A stretch of 64,000 nt of DNA from Massilia sp. H6 (GTDB taxonomy: Bacteria; Pseudomonadota; Gammaproteobacteria; Burkholderiales; Burkholderiaceae_D). Positions 26,377 through 33,979 of the stretch are shown here, one piece after another. The stretch lies in assembly GCF_024802625.1 (NCBI RefSeq), contig NZ_CP103371.1, positions 620,001 through 684,000 of the forward strand, given 5' to 3'. The notes below the pieces were generated by a model. That model was not told the DNA's origin, did not search any database, and was given only the letters and a program-made list of their open reading frames with translations. The position numbers were made by a program, and so were the translations under genes. Each line of letters starts with the position of its first letter. Position 1 is the first letter of the stretch.

Positions 26377-27543
26377 ATGAACAAGAAAAATATCGGCATC
26401 GCCGCCGTGGTCGCGGCGCTGGCCGTGGCCGGCGCCTGGACCATGGGCAAGGACGACGCCGCCCCCGCGCGAGGCGCGCAGGGCCCTGGCGGCGGCCAGG
26501 GGCCGACCGCCGTGAACATCGTGTCGCCGAAGCGCCAGGACGTCGGCGTCGAGCTGACCGCGAACGGGATCGTCACGCCGGTGCGCACCGTCGACCTGCA
26601 TCCGCAGACCACCGCCACCATCAGCAAGGTGCATATCCGCGAAGGCCAGTTCGTCAAGCAGGGACAGGTGATGTTCTCGCTGGACGACCGCGCCGACCGC
26701 GCCAGCGTGGCCCAGGCGCAGGCACAGGTGGCGCAAAACCGCGCCACCTTGGCCGACCTCGAGCGCCAGTACCAGCGCAGCCGCGATCTGGCCGCGCAAA
26801 ACTTCCTGTCCCAGAGCGCCGTCGACTCGCTCAAGAGCCAGGTCGAATCGGCGCAGGCCCTGGTGCAAAGCAATACCGCGGCCGCGCGCGCGCGCCAGGT
26901 CAGCGCCAGCTACACCACCATTCGCGCGCCGATGTCGGGCCGCGTCGGCGCCATCGACGTGCATCCGGGCGCCCTGGTGCAGCCTGCCACCTCGCTCACC
27001 ACGGTCACCCAGCTCGACCCGATCGACGTGGCGTTTAACTTGCCCGAGTCTTCGCTTGGCGCGCTGCTGGCCGCGCACCGCGCCGGCAAGGTGGCGGTGC
27101 AGGCCAGCGCCGGCGCCGGCGCCAATACCCAGCCGGTGATGGGCGAATTGACCTTCGTGGACAATGCAGTCGATCCGGCCACCGGCACCATCCGGGTCAA
27201 GGCCCAGTTCTCCAACGGCGCCACCAGCCTGTGGCCGGGCCAGTACGTCACCACCAGTGCTACCGTGCAGACCCTGCGCGACGCGGTCGTGATTCCGCAA
27301 AACGCCATCATCACCAATACCGAGGGCACCTTCGTCTACGTGATGGGCGAGGGCAACGAAGCGCGCCAGGTCAAGGTGACGCGACTGCACGGTTTTGGTG
27401 AGTATGCTGCCGTGAGCGGCCTGGCCGGCACCGAAAAAATCATCACCGAGGGCAAGCAGAATCTGCGGCCGGGCGCCAAGGTGCGTCCAGCCGGCAAGCC
27501 CGCCGCCGGCGCCGCGGCTGTTAAACCAGGTGAAAAAGCATGA
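26377..27543 (+). CDS. RND efflux periplasmic adaptor subunit (MdtA-like)
   Basis: The protein has 388 residues. An N-terminal membrane or signal helix (about 5-23) lacks a lipobox cysteine. Barrel-sandwich halves (THHL-type segment around TATISKVHIREGQFVKQGQ) flank a coiled-coil hairpin (about 105-175, Ala/Gln-rich). A beta-barrel and membrane-proximal domain follow (TEGTFVYVMGEGNEARQVKV). It bridges the inner-membrane pump to an outer-membrane channel. Its stop overlaps the pump start (ATGA). No outer-membrane channel gene is nearby. Confidence 0.9.
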   Translation: MNKKNIGIAAVVAALAVAGAWTMGKDDAAPARGAQGPGGGQGPTAVNIVSPKRQDVGVELTANGIVTPVRTVDLHPQTTATISKVHIREGQFVKQGQVMFSLDDRADRASVAQAQAQVAQNRATLADLERQYQRSRDLAAQNFLSQSAVDSLKSQVESAQALVQSNTAAARARQVSASYTTIRAPMSGRVGAIDVHPGALVQPATSLTTVTQLDPIDVAFNLPESSLGALLAAHRAGKVAVQASAGAGANTQPVMGELTFVDNAVDPATGTIRVKAQFSNGATSLWPGQYVTTSATVQTLRDAVVIPQNAIITNTEGTFVYVMGEGNEARQVKVTRLHGFGEYAAVSGLAGTEKIITEGKQNLRPGAKVRPAGKPAAGAAAVKPGEKA

Positions 27544-30500
27544 ATCTGTCCGAATTGTGCATCCGCCGTCCGGTCATGGTGGTGCTGCTGTCGCTGACCC
27601 TGATCCTGGCGGGCGTGCTGGCCTACATGCAGATTCCGGTTGCCGCACTGCCGAGCTATAACACCCCTGTCATCAACGTCAGCGCCGACCTGCCCGGCGC
27701 CAGCCCGGAAACCATGGCCTCGTCGGTGGCGCTGCCGCTGGAAAAGCAGTTCGCGACGATCGCCGGCATCAAGATGATCAGCTCGACGAGCACCGAGGGC
27801 GACACCAACCTCACGCTCGAGTTCGATGAATCGATCGACGTCAACCAGGCCGCGATCGACGTCCAGGCCGCGTTGATGGTGGCGCAGCGGCGCCTGCCGC
27901 AAGAAATGACCGAGATGCCGTCGTACCGCAAGGTCAATCCGGCGGACTCCCCGATCCTGTTCATGCACATGACCTCGCCGTCGATGGACTTGGCCGACCT
28001 CAACGATTATGCGGAAAACCTGGTGTCTCCAGCGATTTCGACCCTTCCCGGCATCGCCCAGGTAACGGTCAATGGCGGCAAGCGCTTTGCGGTGCGGGTG
28101 CGGGCAAAGTCCGATCTCATGAACGCGCGCGACATTTCGATGGCCGAACTGGCGGCGGCGCTGCGTTCTGCCAATTCGAATACCCCGCTGGGCATGCTCG
28201 ACGGTCCTACCCAGACCCTGACCATCCAGGGCGGCGGCCAACTGATGCGCGCCGCCGATTTTGCCGGCCTGATCGTGGCAACCCGCGCCGGCCTGCCGGT
28301 GCGCCTGCGCGACGTCGCCGAGGTCGAGGACAGCTACCAGTCGGTCAAGGCCACCGGCAGCCTCAATGGCGAGCGCTCGATCGTGCTGATGGTGCAGCGC
28401 CAGCCCAACGCCAACACCGTGCAGGTGGTCGACGCGGTGCGCAAGCTGATGCCGAAATTCGAGCAGCAGTTGCCCAAGTCGATCAAGATCCACCTCGTGA
28501 GCGACCGTTCGGTGTCGATCCGCGAAGCGATCCACGACGTCAACCTGACTCTCGCCGGTACCGTGATCCTGGTGATCCTGGTGATCTTCCTGTTCCTGCA
28601 CCGCTGGACTGCCACCTTTATTCCGGCCGTGACGGTACCGATCTCGCTGCTGGGCGCGCTGTCGCTGCTTTACGCGTTCGGCTATAGCCTCGACAATATT
28701 TCCCTACTCGGCATTACGCTGGCGGTCGGCCTGGTGGTCGATGACGCTATCGTGGTGCTGGAGAACATCGTGCGCCACATGGAAATGGGCAAGAAACCGA
28801 TGCATGCCGCGCTGATCGGTTCGCGCGAGATGGGCTTTACCATCATCTCGATCTCGATTTCGCTGGTCGCCGTGTTCATCCCGATCTTCTTCATGCCCGG
28901 CGTGATCGGCCTGCTGTTCCGCGAGTTCGCCGTGGTCGTCGGCCTGGCCGTGCTGGTCTCGGCGGTAGTGTCGCTGACCCTGGTGCCGATGCTGTGCTCG
29001 CGCCTGATCAAGGACGGCGGCCACGTCGATCCGAAAGACATGTCCTGGGTCGGGCGCCGCTTCGAGGCCATGTTCACCAATGTGCGCAACAGCTATGGCC
29101 GCACCCTCGACATGGCCTTGCGCCACCGTTTCCTGGTGTTGATGCTGGCACTGGGTACCTTCGTGCTGACCGCCGTGCTGTACATGTCCATGCCGAAGGG
29201 CTTTTTCCCTGAAGAAGACATCGGCCAGATCCGGGTGACGGTCGAGGCTTCCGAGGACACCTCGTCGATGGCCCTGGTGACACTGCAGGCCCAGGTCCTG
29301 GACGTGATGCGCGCCAGCCCGTATGTGCAGGACGTCACCTCGTTTACCGGTGGCGGCAATATCGGCCGCATGTTCATGGTGCTCAAGCCGCGCAGCGAGC
29401 GCCCGCCAATGTCGCAGGTGGTCGACGAACTGCGCAAGTCCACGCGCGGGATTGCCGGTGTCCAGGTATTTTTGGCGCCGCTGCAGAACCTGCAACTGGG
29501 CGGCCGCCAGAGCAAGAGCCGCTACCAATACACGCTGCAGAGCGTGTCTGGCGGCGAAATCAATAGCTGGGCTGAGAAGTTTCTTGAGGGGATGCGTGCC
29601 GACCAGCGCTTCCGCGACGTCACCAGTGATTCGCAGAACAAGGCGCTGCAGGCAACCGTCGACATCGATCGCGACAAGGCAGCGTTGCTGGGTGTCGAAA
29701 TGGCCGATATCCGCAGCGCACTGTACGCATCGTTCGGCGAGCGCCAGGTGTCGACCATTTATTCTAGCGCCGCCAGCTATTTCGTGATCCTCGAGGCAGC
29801 GCCGAGCGACCGTTACCACGACGAGGCCCTGGCGCGGGTGTCGGTGCGCGCCAAGTCGGGCGAGCTGGTCAAGTTGTCGAGCTTTACCACCGTGCGGCGC
29901 ACGATCGGCCCGCTTGCGGTCAACCACCAGGGCCAGCTGCAGGCAATCACGCTGTCGTTCAACCTGGCGCCCGATGTGCCGCTGGGCGACGCCACCACGG
30001 CGATCGAGGACATGGGTCGCCAGATGAAGCTGCCAGCCTCGATCATCACCAACTATGGCGGCGACGCCGCGGTGTTCAAGGATACCCAGTCGAGCCAGCT
30101 GATCCTGATCATTGCTGCGATTGGCGTGATCTACGTGCTGCTGGGCGTGCTCTACGAGAGCTACATCCACCCGCTGACCATCCTGGCCGGCCTGCCGTCG
30201 GCGGCAGTGGGCGCACTGCTGACGCTGTGGATCTTCGACAAGGACCTGACCCTGATCGCGATGATCGGCATCCTGATGCTGATCGGCATCGTCAAGAAGA
30301 ACGCGATCATGATGATCGACTTCGCGCTCGACGCCCAGCGCAACGGGGGCATGAGCCCGCAGGATGCGATTCGCGAAGCCTGTATCCTGCGCTTCCGACC
30401 GATCTTGATGACGACGCTGGCGGCGATGATGGGCGCGCTGCCGATCGCGCTGGGCATTGGTGCCGGTGCCGAACTGCGCCAGCCGCTCGGCCTGGCGGTG

Positions 30501-30656
30501 GTGGGCGGGCTGATCTTTTCGCAGGTGATCACGCTGTACATCACCCCGGTCATCTACCTCTACCTGGACAAGTACAGCGGCACCGGCCCAATGACAGACC
30601 GGCAACTGGACAGGCTCGAAACCACCCACGGTGTGGCGCACGAGGGGCATCATTGA
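27540..30656 (+). CDS. RND multidrug efflux permease (MdtB/MdtC/AcrB family)
   Basis: The protein has 1038 residues, the normal length. It begins MNLSELCIRRPVMVVLLSL, typical of MdtB/C-type pumps. The proton-relay acidic pair is in helix 4 (GLVVDDAIVVLENI), and the later block is GILMLIGIVKKNAIMMIDFA. Two large periplasmic loops follow helices 1 and 7. It exports lipophilic drugs using proton-motive force. It is encoded as a single permease with the upstream adaptor, unlike mdtBC pairs. An IS element lies just 30-100 nt downstream. Confidence 0.93.
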   Translation: MNLSELCIRRPVMVVLLSLTLILAGVLAYMQIPVAALPSYNTPVINVSADLPGASPETMASSVALPLEKQFATIAGIKMISSTSTEGDTNLTLEFDESIDVNQAAIDVQAALMVAQRRLPQEMTEMPSYRKVNPADSPILFMHMTSPSMDLADLNDYAENLVSPAISTLPGIAQVTVNGGKRFAVRVRAKSDLMNARDISMAELAAALRSANSNTPLGMLDGPTQTLTIQGGGQLMRAADFAGLIVATRAGLPVRLRDVAEVEDSYQSVKATGSLNGERSIVLMVQRQPNANTVQVVDAVRKLMPKFEQQLPKSIKIHLVSDRSVSIREAIHDVNLTLAGTVILVILVIFLFLHRWTATFIPAVTVPISLLGALSLLYAFGYSLDNISLLGITLAVGLVVDDAIVVLENIVRHMEMGKKPMHAALIGSREMGFTIISISISLVAVFIPIFFMPGVIGLLFREFAVVVGLAVLVSAVVSLTLVPMLCSRLIKDGGHVDPKDMSWVGRRFEAMFTNVRNSYGRTLDMALRHRFLVLMLALGTFVLTAVLYMSMPKGFFPEEDIGQIRVTVEASEDTSSMALVTLQAQVLDVMRASPYVQDVTSFTGGGNIGRMFMVLKPRSERPPMSQVVDELRKSTRGIAGVQVFLAPLQNLQLGGRQSKSRYQYTLQSVSGGEINSWAEKFLEGMRADQRFRDVTSDSQNKALQATVDIDRDKAALLGVEMADIRSALYASFGERQVSTIYSSAASYFVILEAAPSDRYHDEALARVSVRAKSGELVKLSSFTTVRRTIGPLAVNHQGQLQAITLSFNLAPDVPLGDATTAIEDMGRQMKLPASIITNYGGDAAVFKDTQSSQLILIIAAIGVIYVLLGVLYESYIHPLTILAGLPSAAVGALLTLWIFDKDLTLIAMIGILMLIGIVKKNAIMMIDFALDAQRNGGMSPQDAIREACILRFRPILMTTLAAMMGALPIALGIGAGAELRQPLGLAVVGGLIFSQVITLYITPVIYLYLDKYSGTGPMTDRQLDRLETTHGVAHEGHH

Positions 30657-30689
30657 GGGCGCTGTGCCCGTTAGCTATGGATGAGCACT

Positions 30690-30715
30690 GAACTGCTGAG
30701 CTGAACTGCTGAGCT
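30690..30715 (+). repeat. Two perfect 13-bp tandem copies at the IS left end
   Basis: GAACTGCTGAGCT occurs twice back to back (30690-30702 and 30703-30715). It overlaps the inferred left inverted repeat and precedes the transposase by 43 nt. Confidence 0.85.
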
Positions 30716-30758
30716 AATTTGCGGTCCAACCCCTGTCGATCTCGATAGGGAGTGGTAG

Positions 30759-31733
30759 ATGAAAGCGCCACGGTTTGCCAAGCTGTTTGCCCGGCTACCC
30801 ATGCTCAACCACGCCCAGCGGCTGCAGGTGCTCGATGCCCGGCATCCCGCAGCCGGTCTCGACCGGGCAATCGCCCTGATCGGGCAGATCCGTTCGAAAG
30901 GGCGGCGCTGTCCGCAGTGCGGCTGCCAGCGCTACCACCGGCATGGCCAGGCCAACGACCTGCAGCGCTTTCGCTGCTGCCAGTGCCGGCGCACATTTAA
31001 CGACCTGAGTGGCACGCCGCTGGCGCGGCTCAGGCTGCGCGGCAAGTGGCTCGACTACCTCGGCGCCGTGCTCGACTCCAGGCCGGTGCGCGACGCCGCC
31101 AAGCGGATCGGCGTCCATCGCAACACGGCGTTTCGTTGGCGCCATCGTTTCCTTGACCGGGTCAGGCATGACCGGCCAGCGCAGCTCGGCGGCATCGTTG
31201 AAGCCGACGAAATGTTTTTGCTCGAATCGCAAAAAGGCTCGCGCACACTCGGTCGCCCGCCGCGCAAGCGAGGCGGCCGGGCCAACGTGCCTGGCATCTC
31301 GCGCCACCTCGACTGCATCCTGGTCGCGCGTGACCGCAGTGGACAGACCATCGATGCCGTTACCGGCCGTGGCGCGCTGAAGGTAGCCCAACTGGTGCGG
31401 CACCTGTTGCCGAAGCTGGTCCCGCAAGCGCTCCTGGTCACCGATTCGCATGCCGCCTACCGTGCGTTTGCTCGCCAGCGGGGCATCGCCCATCAGGCGG
31501 TCAACCTGCGCTCAGGCGAGCGGGTTCGGTTCAGTAAGTGGGGCGCGATCCATGTCCAGAACGTGAACGCCTACCACCGGCGCTTGCGCCAATGGCTGGC
31601 GCAGTTCCACGGGGTTGCCTCGCGTTGGCTGCCCAATTACCTGGGGTGGCGTTGGGCACTTGATGGCGGGCGAGTCACTTCCGTCGAGCACTTGCTGCGC
31701 ATCGCATTCGGAGTCATCCATAGTCAACGGTGA
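30759..31733 (+). CDS. IS1595-type (ISXO2-like) transposase
   Basis: The protein has 324 residues from ATG 30759. An N-terminal zinc ribbon (CPQCGC 51-56, CCQC 73-76) precedes a helix-turn-helix (AAKRIGVHRNTAFRWRHRFL). The catalytic core has D150 in GGIVEADEMFLLES, D229 in LLVTDSHAAYR, and the N/H-containing HVQNVNAYHRRLRQWL of the ISXO2 family. All motifs are intact, so it may be active. It is inserted downstream of the RND pump. Confidence 0.9.
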   Translation: MKAPRFAKLFARLPMLNHAQRLQVLDARHPAAGLDRAIALIGQIRSKGRRCPQCGCQRYHRHGQANDLQRFRCCQCRRTFNDLSGTPLARLRLRGKWLDYLGAVLDSRPVRDAAKRIGVHRNTAFRWRHRFLDRVRHDRPAQLGGIVEADEMFLLESQKGSRTLGRPPRKRGGRANVPGISRHLDCILVARDRSGQTIDAVTGRGALKVAQLVRHLLPKLVPQALLVTDSHAAYRAFARQRGIAHQAVNLRSGERVRFSKWGAIHVQNVNAYHRRLRQWLAQFHGVASRWLPNYLGWRWALDGGRVTSVEHLLRIAFGVIHSQR

Positions 31734-31815
31734 CAGCGCCTCATTGAGCACCTGAGTCGGCTTACAAGCGGGTTCAGTGGCGCTACGGGGCAAACTGTAG
31801 CGCTACCTCTTCCAT

Positions 31816-31851
31816 AAAAAAACGGATTCACAGTCAATGTGAATCCGTTTT
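31816..31851 (-). terminator. Bidirectional terminator, mainly for the PEP-CTERM gene
   Basis: A perfect 14-bp stem (31819-31832 with 31838-31851; core ACGGATTCACA) encloses GTCAA. Seven A at 31816-31822 give a T-run in the minus-strand transcript of the PEP-CTERM gene. Confidence 0.88.
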
Positions 31852-31906
31852 CGCTGGCAGTCGATCCAGTGGCTCAGGTCTCAAGCCTTGGCTCGACGAG
31901 GTGTCG

Positions 31907-32506
31907 TTATGCGCGAGCCGAGGTGTTCTTGGCTTTGCGGCGTCCTGCAGCAACCAGGCCCGCCAGGCCCAGGCCCAGCAGCGCGATCGAAGTTGGCTCC
32001 GGCACGTTGACGACGTCCGAGCTGACGCTGAAGCCAGCATTGCGCACATGCAGCGCCCAGCCACCCCAGCCGATCGGGTTCGCCTGCATTCGCATGGTCA
32101 CTGCCGAGGTGTCGTCCCAGACAATGCTGCTCAGGGCGCTGTTGAGGCTAGCCATGATTGCTGCATTGTGGGTGTAGTCAAAGAACTGGGTGCCAAAAGT
32201 GTTGCGGCCGCCACCAAGTGCGTGCTGTGCCCACAGGTGCGTTCCGCCCTGGTACAAGCTCATGACGACGTGATTGCCGTCGGCCCATTGTCCGCCCCAA
32301 CCCTGGTCGTAGGCGACGCCGCTGCCGGACAGGGACGTGACCATATTGGTGTTTTTTGCAAAAGTGACAGTCGAAACATCATGATATCCCCAGGCCTGGT
32401 AGCCGTCGTACGAGCCACTACCACTACCGGTTTGCACAACGCCTGCTACGGCCGAGCCAATGAATGCAGCGGAGAGAGTGACGCAGGCAACAATGTTCTT
32501 GATCAT
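31907..32506 (-). CDS. PEP-CTERM sorting domain protein
   Basis: The protein has 199 residues: signal peptide (MIKNIVACVTLSAAFIGSAVA), a Gly/Ser/Trp-rich secreted body, and the C-terminal sorting signal VPEPTSIALLGLGLAGLV followed by the basic AAGRRK. Such proteins are recognised by exosortase (XrtA/EpsH-type) and linked to exopolysaccharide and biofilm matrix. No exosortase is in the window. A perfect sigma-54 promoter lies upstream, which suits PrsK/PrsR/RpoN control known for this protein class. The body has no recognised domain. Confidence 0.92.
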   Translation of the reverse strand: MIKNIVACVTLSAAFIGSAVAGVVQTGSGSGSYDGYQAWGYHDVSTVTFAKNTNMVTSLSGSGVAYDQGWGGQWADGNHVVMSLYQGGTHLWAQHALGGGRNTFGTQFFDYTHNAAIMASLNSALSSIVWDDTSAVTMRMQANPIGWGGWALHVRNAGFSVSSDVVNVPEPTSIALLGLGLAGLVAAGRRKAKNTSARA

Positions 32507-32555
32507 TTTATGGTTTCCCTAGTTAGTTATGGTGTGAGACAACCCACACCTAAAA

Positions 32556-32570
32556 GCAACTACCGTGCCA
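32556..32570 (-). promoter_or_regulatory. Sigma-54 (RpoN) promoter of the PEP-CTERM gene
   Basis: On the minus strand the sequence reads TGGCAC (32570-32565), GGTAG, then TTGC (32559-32556). This is a perfect -24/-12 element, 50 nt before the ATG. The expected start near 32545 gives a short leader. Confidence 0.85.
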
Positions 32571-32925
32571 GCAGGAAAACTTCCATTCAAATCAGTAACT
32601 TATATTTCCTTAATGAATGTTCAGTTTGCAAGGTGTAAGATTTTTCGACAGAAAATCGGGTTGTAAAGTGCGCCGAGGCCCACTGCTTGCATGTGCTTAA
32701 CGGCCATCCGAACCTGGCTGGGCTTGGCAGAACGCACTGACTGCCGCACGATTTCCCTGTGGCGCAGTACAAGTAGCTTGCTGTCACGGCAAAAGCTTGA
32801 AAGCCGCCTTAAGGCGCGCCTGGGTGCGCCGTTGACGCAAACCGGTTAGACTGCGGCTCTTGACATGGCCGTAATGGCCACCCACCTGCCATTTATCCAG
32901 AAGCCGTCCCAGGAACCGTTTTACC
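32571..32925. other. Gene-free region between the PEP-CTERM and TonB-like genes
   Basis: No coding sequence, RNA or repeat could be supported in these 355 nt. Enhancer sites for a sigma-54 activator would be expected here, but no clear inverted repeat was recognised. Confidence 0.4.
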
Positions 32926-33849
32926 GTGCGCGACCATTCCCATATCTACGACGAGCACGGCGACGTGTGCGCCCATTGCGGCCAGGCGCTGCAGGGACGC
33001 ACCGTGCTCGCGTACGGGCGCCAGGGCCCGAATCGGCCCGCACTGGCCGCCGCCATCCTGTTGCACCTGCTGCTGGTTGCGCTCTGGCTGTTCCAACCCG
33101 AGCAGGACGAGAAGCAGGCCAAGCCGGCATCCGGCGACGAAGGCCAGGTGGTGTATGTCGCGCCCTTGAAGCAGCCGGCCAGGCCGGCGCCGCGCGAGCA
33201 GGCGCCCACGCCGGTGCCGAAGGTCAAGCCGGCGCCGAAACCGCGCCAGGAACGCATCGAGATCGCGCGCCTGCCCGACACCATCACCACGCCGCCCGAA
33301 GAACCGGTCGAGCAGCCCCAGCCCCAGCCCAAGCAGCAGCCGCAGCCAAAGTTCGACGCCGAGCAGCCGATGGACATGCAGGCCTTTATCGAAGCGCGCC
33401 GGCGCCAGCGCGGCGCCACCACCGGCAGCGACCAGCCGTCCGAAGAAAGCGAAGCCGCCCGCGGCACCCGCAATGCGCTGGCCAATATCGCCGCCATCAA
33501 TGGCCGCGGCCGCGAAGACCGCAACGAGAGCGGCGGCGTGTTCTCGGTGTCGAACAAGACCTTCCACAGCATGGACCTGAAGTTTCGTGGCTGGAATCCA
33601 AGCTTCAAGCGCCGCTGGCTGACCCACGTGACGGTGGAGCAGGGCAGCGAGCCGGATATCGAGATCGCGGTGGTCAAGAAAATGCTCGAGCTGATCCGCA
33701 AGGAAAAGACCGGGGATTTCGAATGGGACTCGCACCGCCTGGGGCGCATCGTCAAGCTGAGTGCACGGCCGCAGGATTCGGACGCGCTGATCAGCTTCTT
33801 GTTCAAAGAAATGTTCCCCGAGTACAAGCCGCCGCCGCAGTGGCGCTAG
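32926..33849 (+). CDS. Unknown protein, TonB-like layout with N-terminal CxxC
   Basis: The protein has 307 residues from GTG 32926 (MRDHSHIYDEHG), the only start in this frame that precedes the CxxC. C15/C18 (CAHCG) resemble half of a zinc ribbon. One membrane helix (about 39-57, AAAILLHLLLVALWLF) is followed by a Pro/Gln-rich stretch (about 80-145). A charged C-terminal domain of about 110 residues has no recognised match (ESGGVFSVSNKTFHSMDLKF). The single-helix plus Pro-rich design recalls TonB, but no TonB C-terminal motif is seen. It precedes a GGDEF/EAL gene in the same direction. Confidence 0.7.
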   Translation: MRDHSHIYDEHGDVCAHCGQALQGRTVLAYGRQGPNRPALAAAILLHLLLVALWLFQPEQDEKQAKPASGDEGQVVYVAPLKQPARPAPREQAPTPVPKVKPAPKPRQERIEIARLPDTITTPPEEPVEQPQPQPKQQPQPKFDAEQPMDMQAFIEARRRQRGATTGSDQPSEESEAARGTRNALANIAAINGRGREDRNESGGVFSVSNKTFHSMDLKFRGWNPSFKRRWLTHVTVEQGSEPDIEIAVVKKMLELIRKEKTGDFEWDSHRLGRIVKLSARPQDSDALISFLFKEMFPEYKPPPQWR

Positions 33850-33979
33850 TGCGGCGGGTGGCGCTGCGAGGCACTGCGAGGCGCTTTCTGGTCACTGCAG
33901 ATGTCGCTTGCCCGGATGGATCAATGCTAGACTGAGGCGCACGAAACGCCGCAAGAGCCATCCAGCCCCGGGATATTCA

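Larger units (their letters stand above)
30686..31779 (+). mobile_element. IS1595-family-like insertion sequence (approximate ends)
   Basis: CACTGAAC (30686-30693) recurs inverted as GTTCAGTG (31772-31779), flanking the transposase and giving an element of about 1.09 kb. The repeats are short, and matches beyond them are imperfect. No clear 8-bp target duplication was found, so the ends are tentative. Confidence 0.55.

Noticed and set aside
32832..32852. Promoter-like TTGACG and TAGACT
   Set aside because: The spacer is only 9 bp, too short for sigma-70.
33908..33979. TTG start giving 24 more residues to the GGDEF/EAL protein
   Set aside because: The extra part is basic with no conserved features; the GTG at 33980 begins just before the membrane helix.
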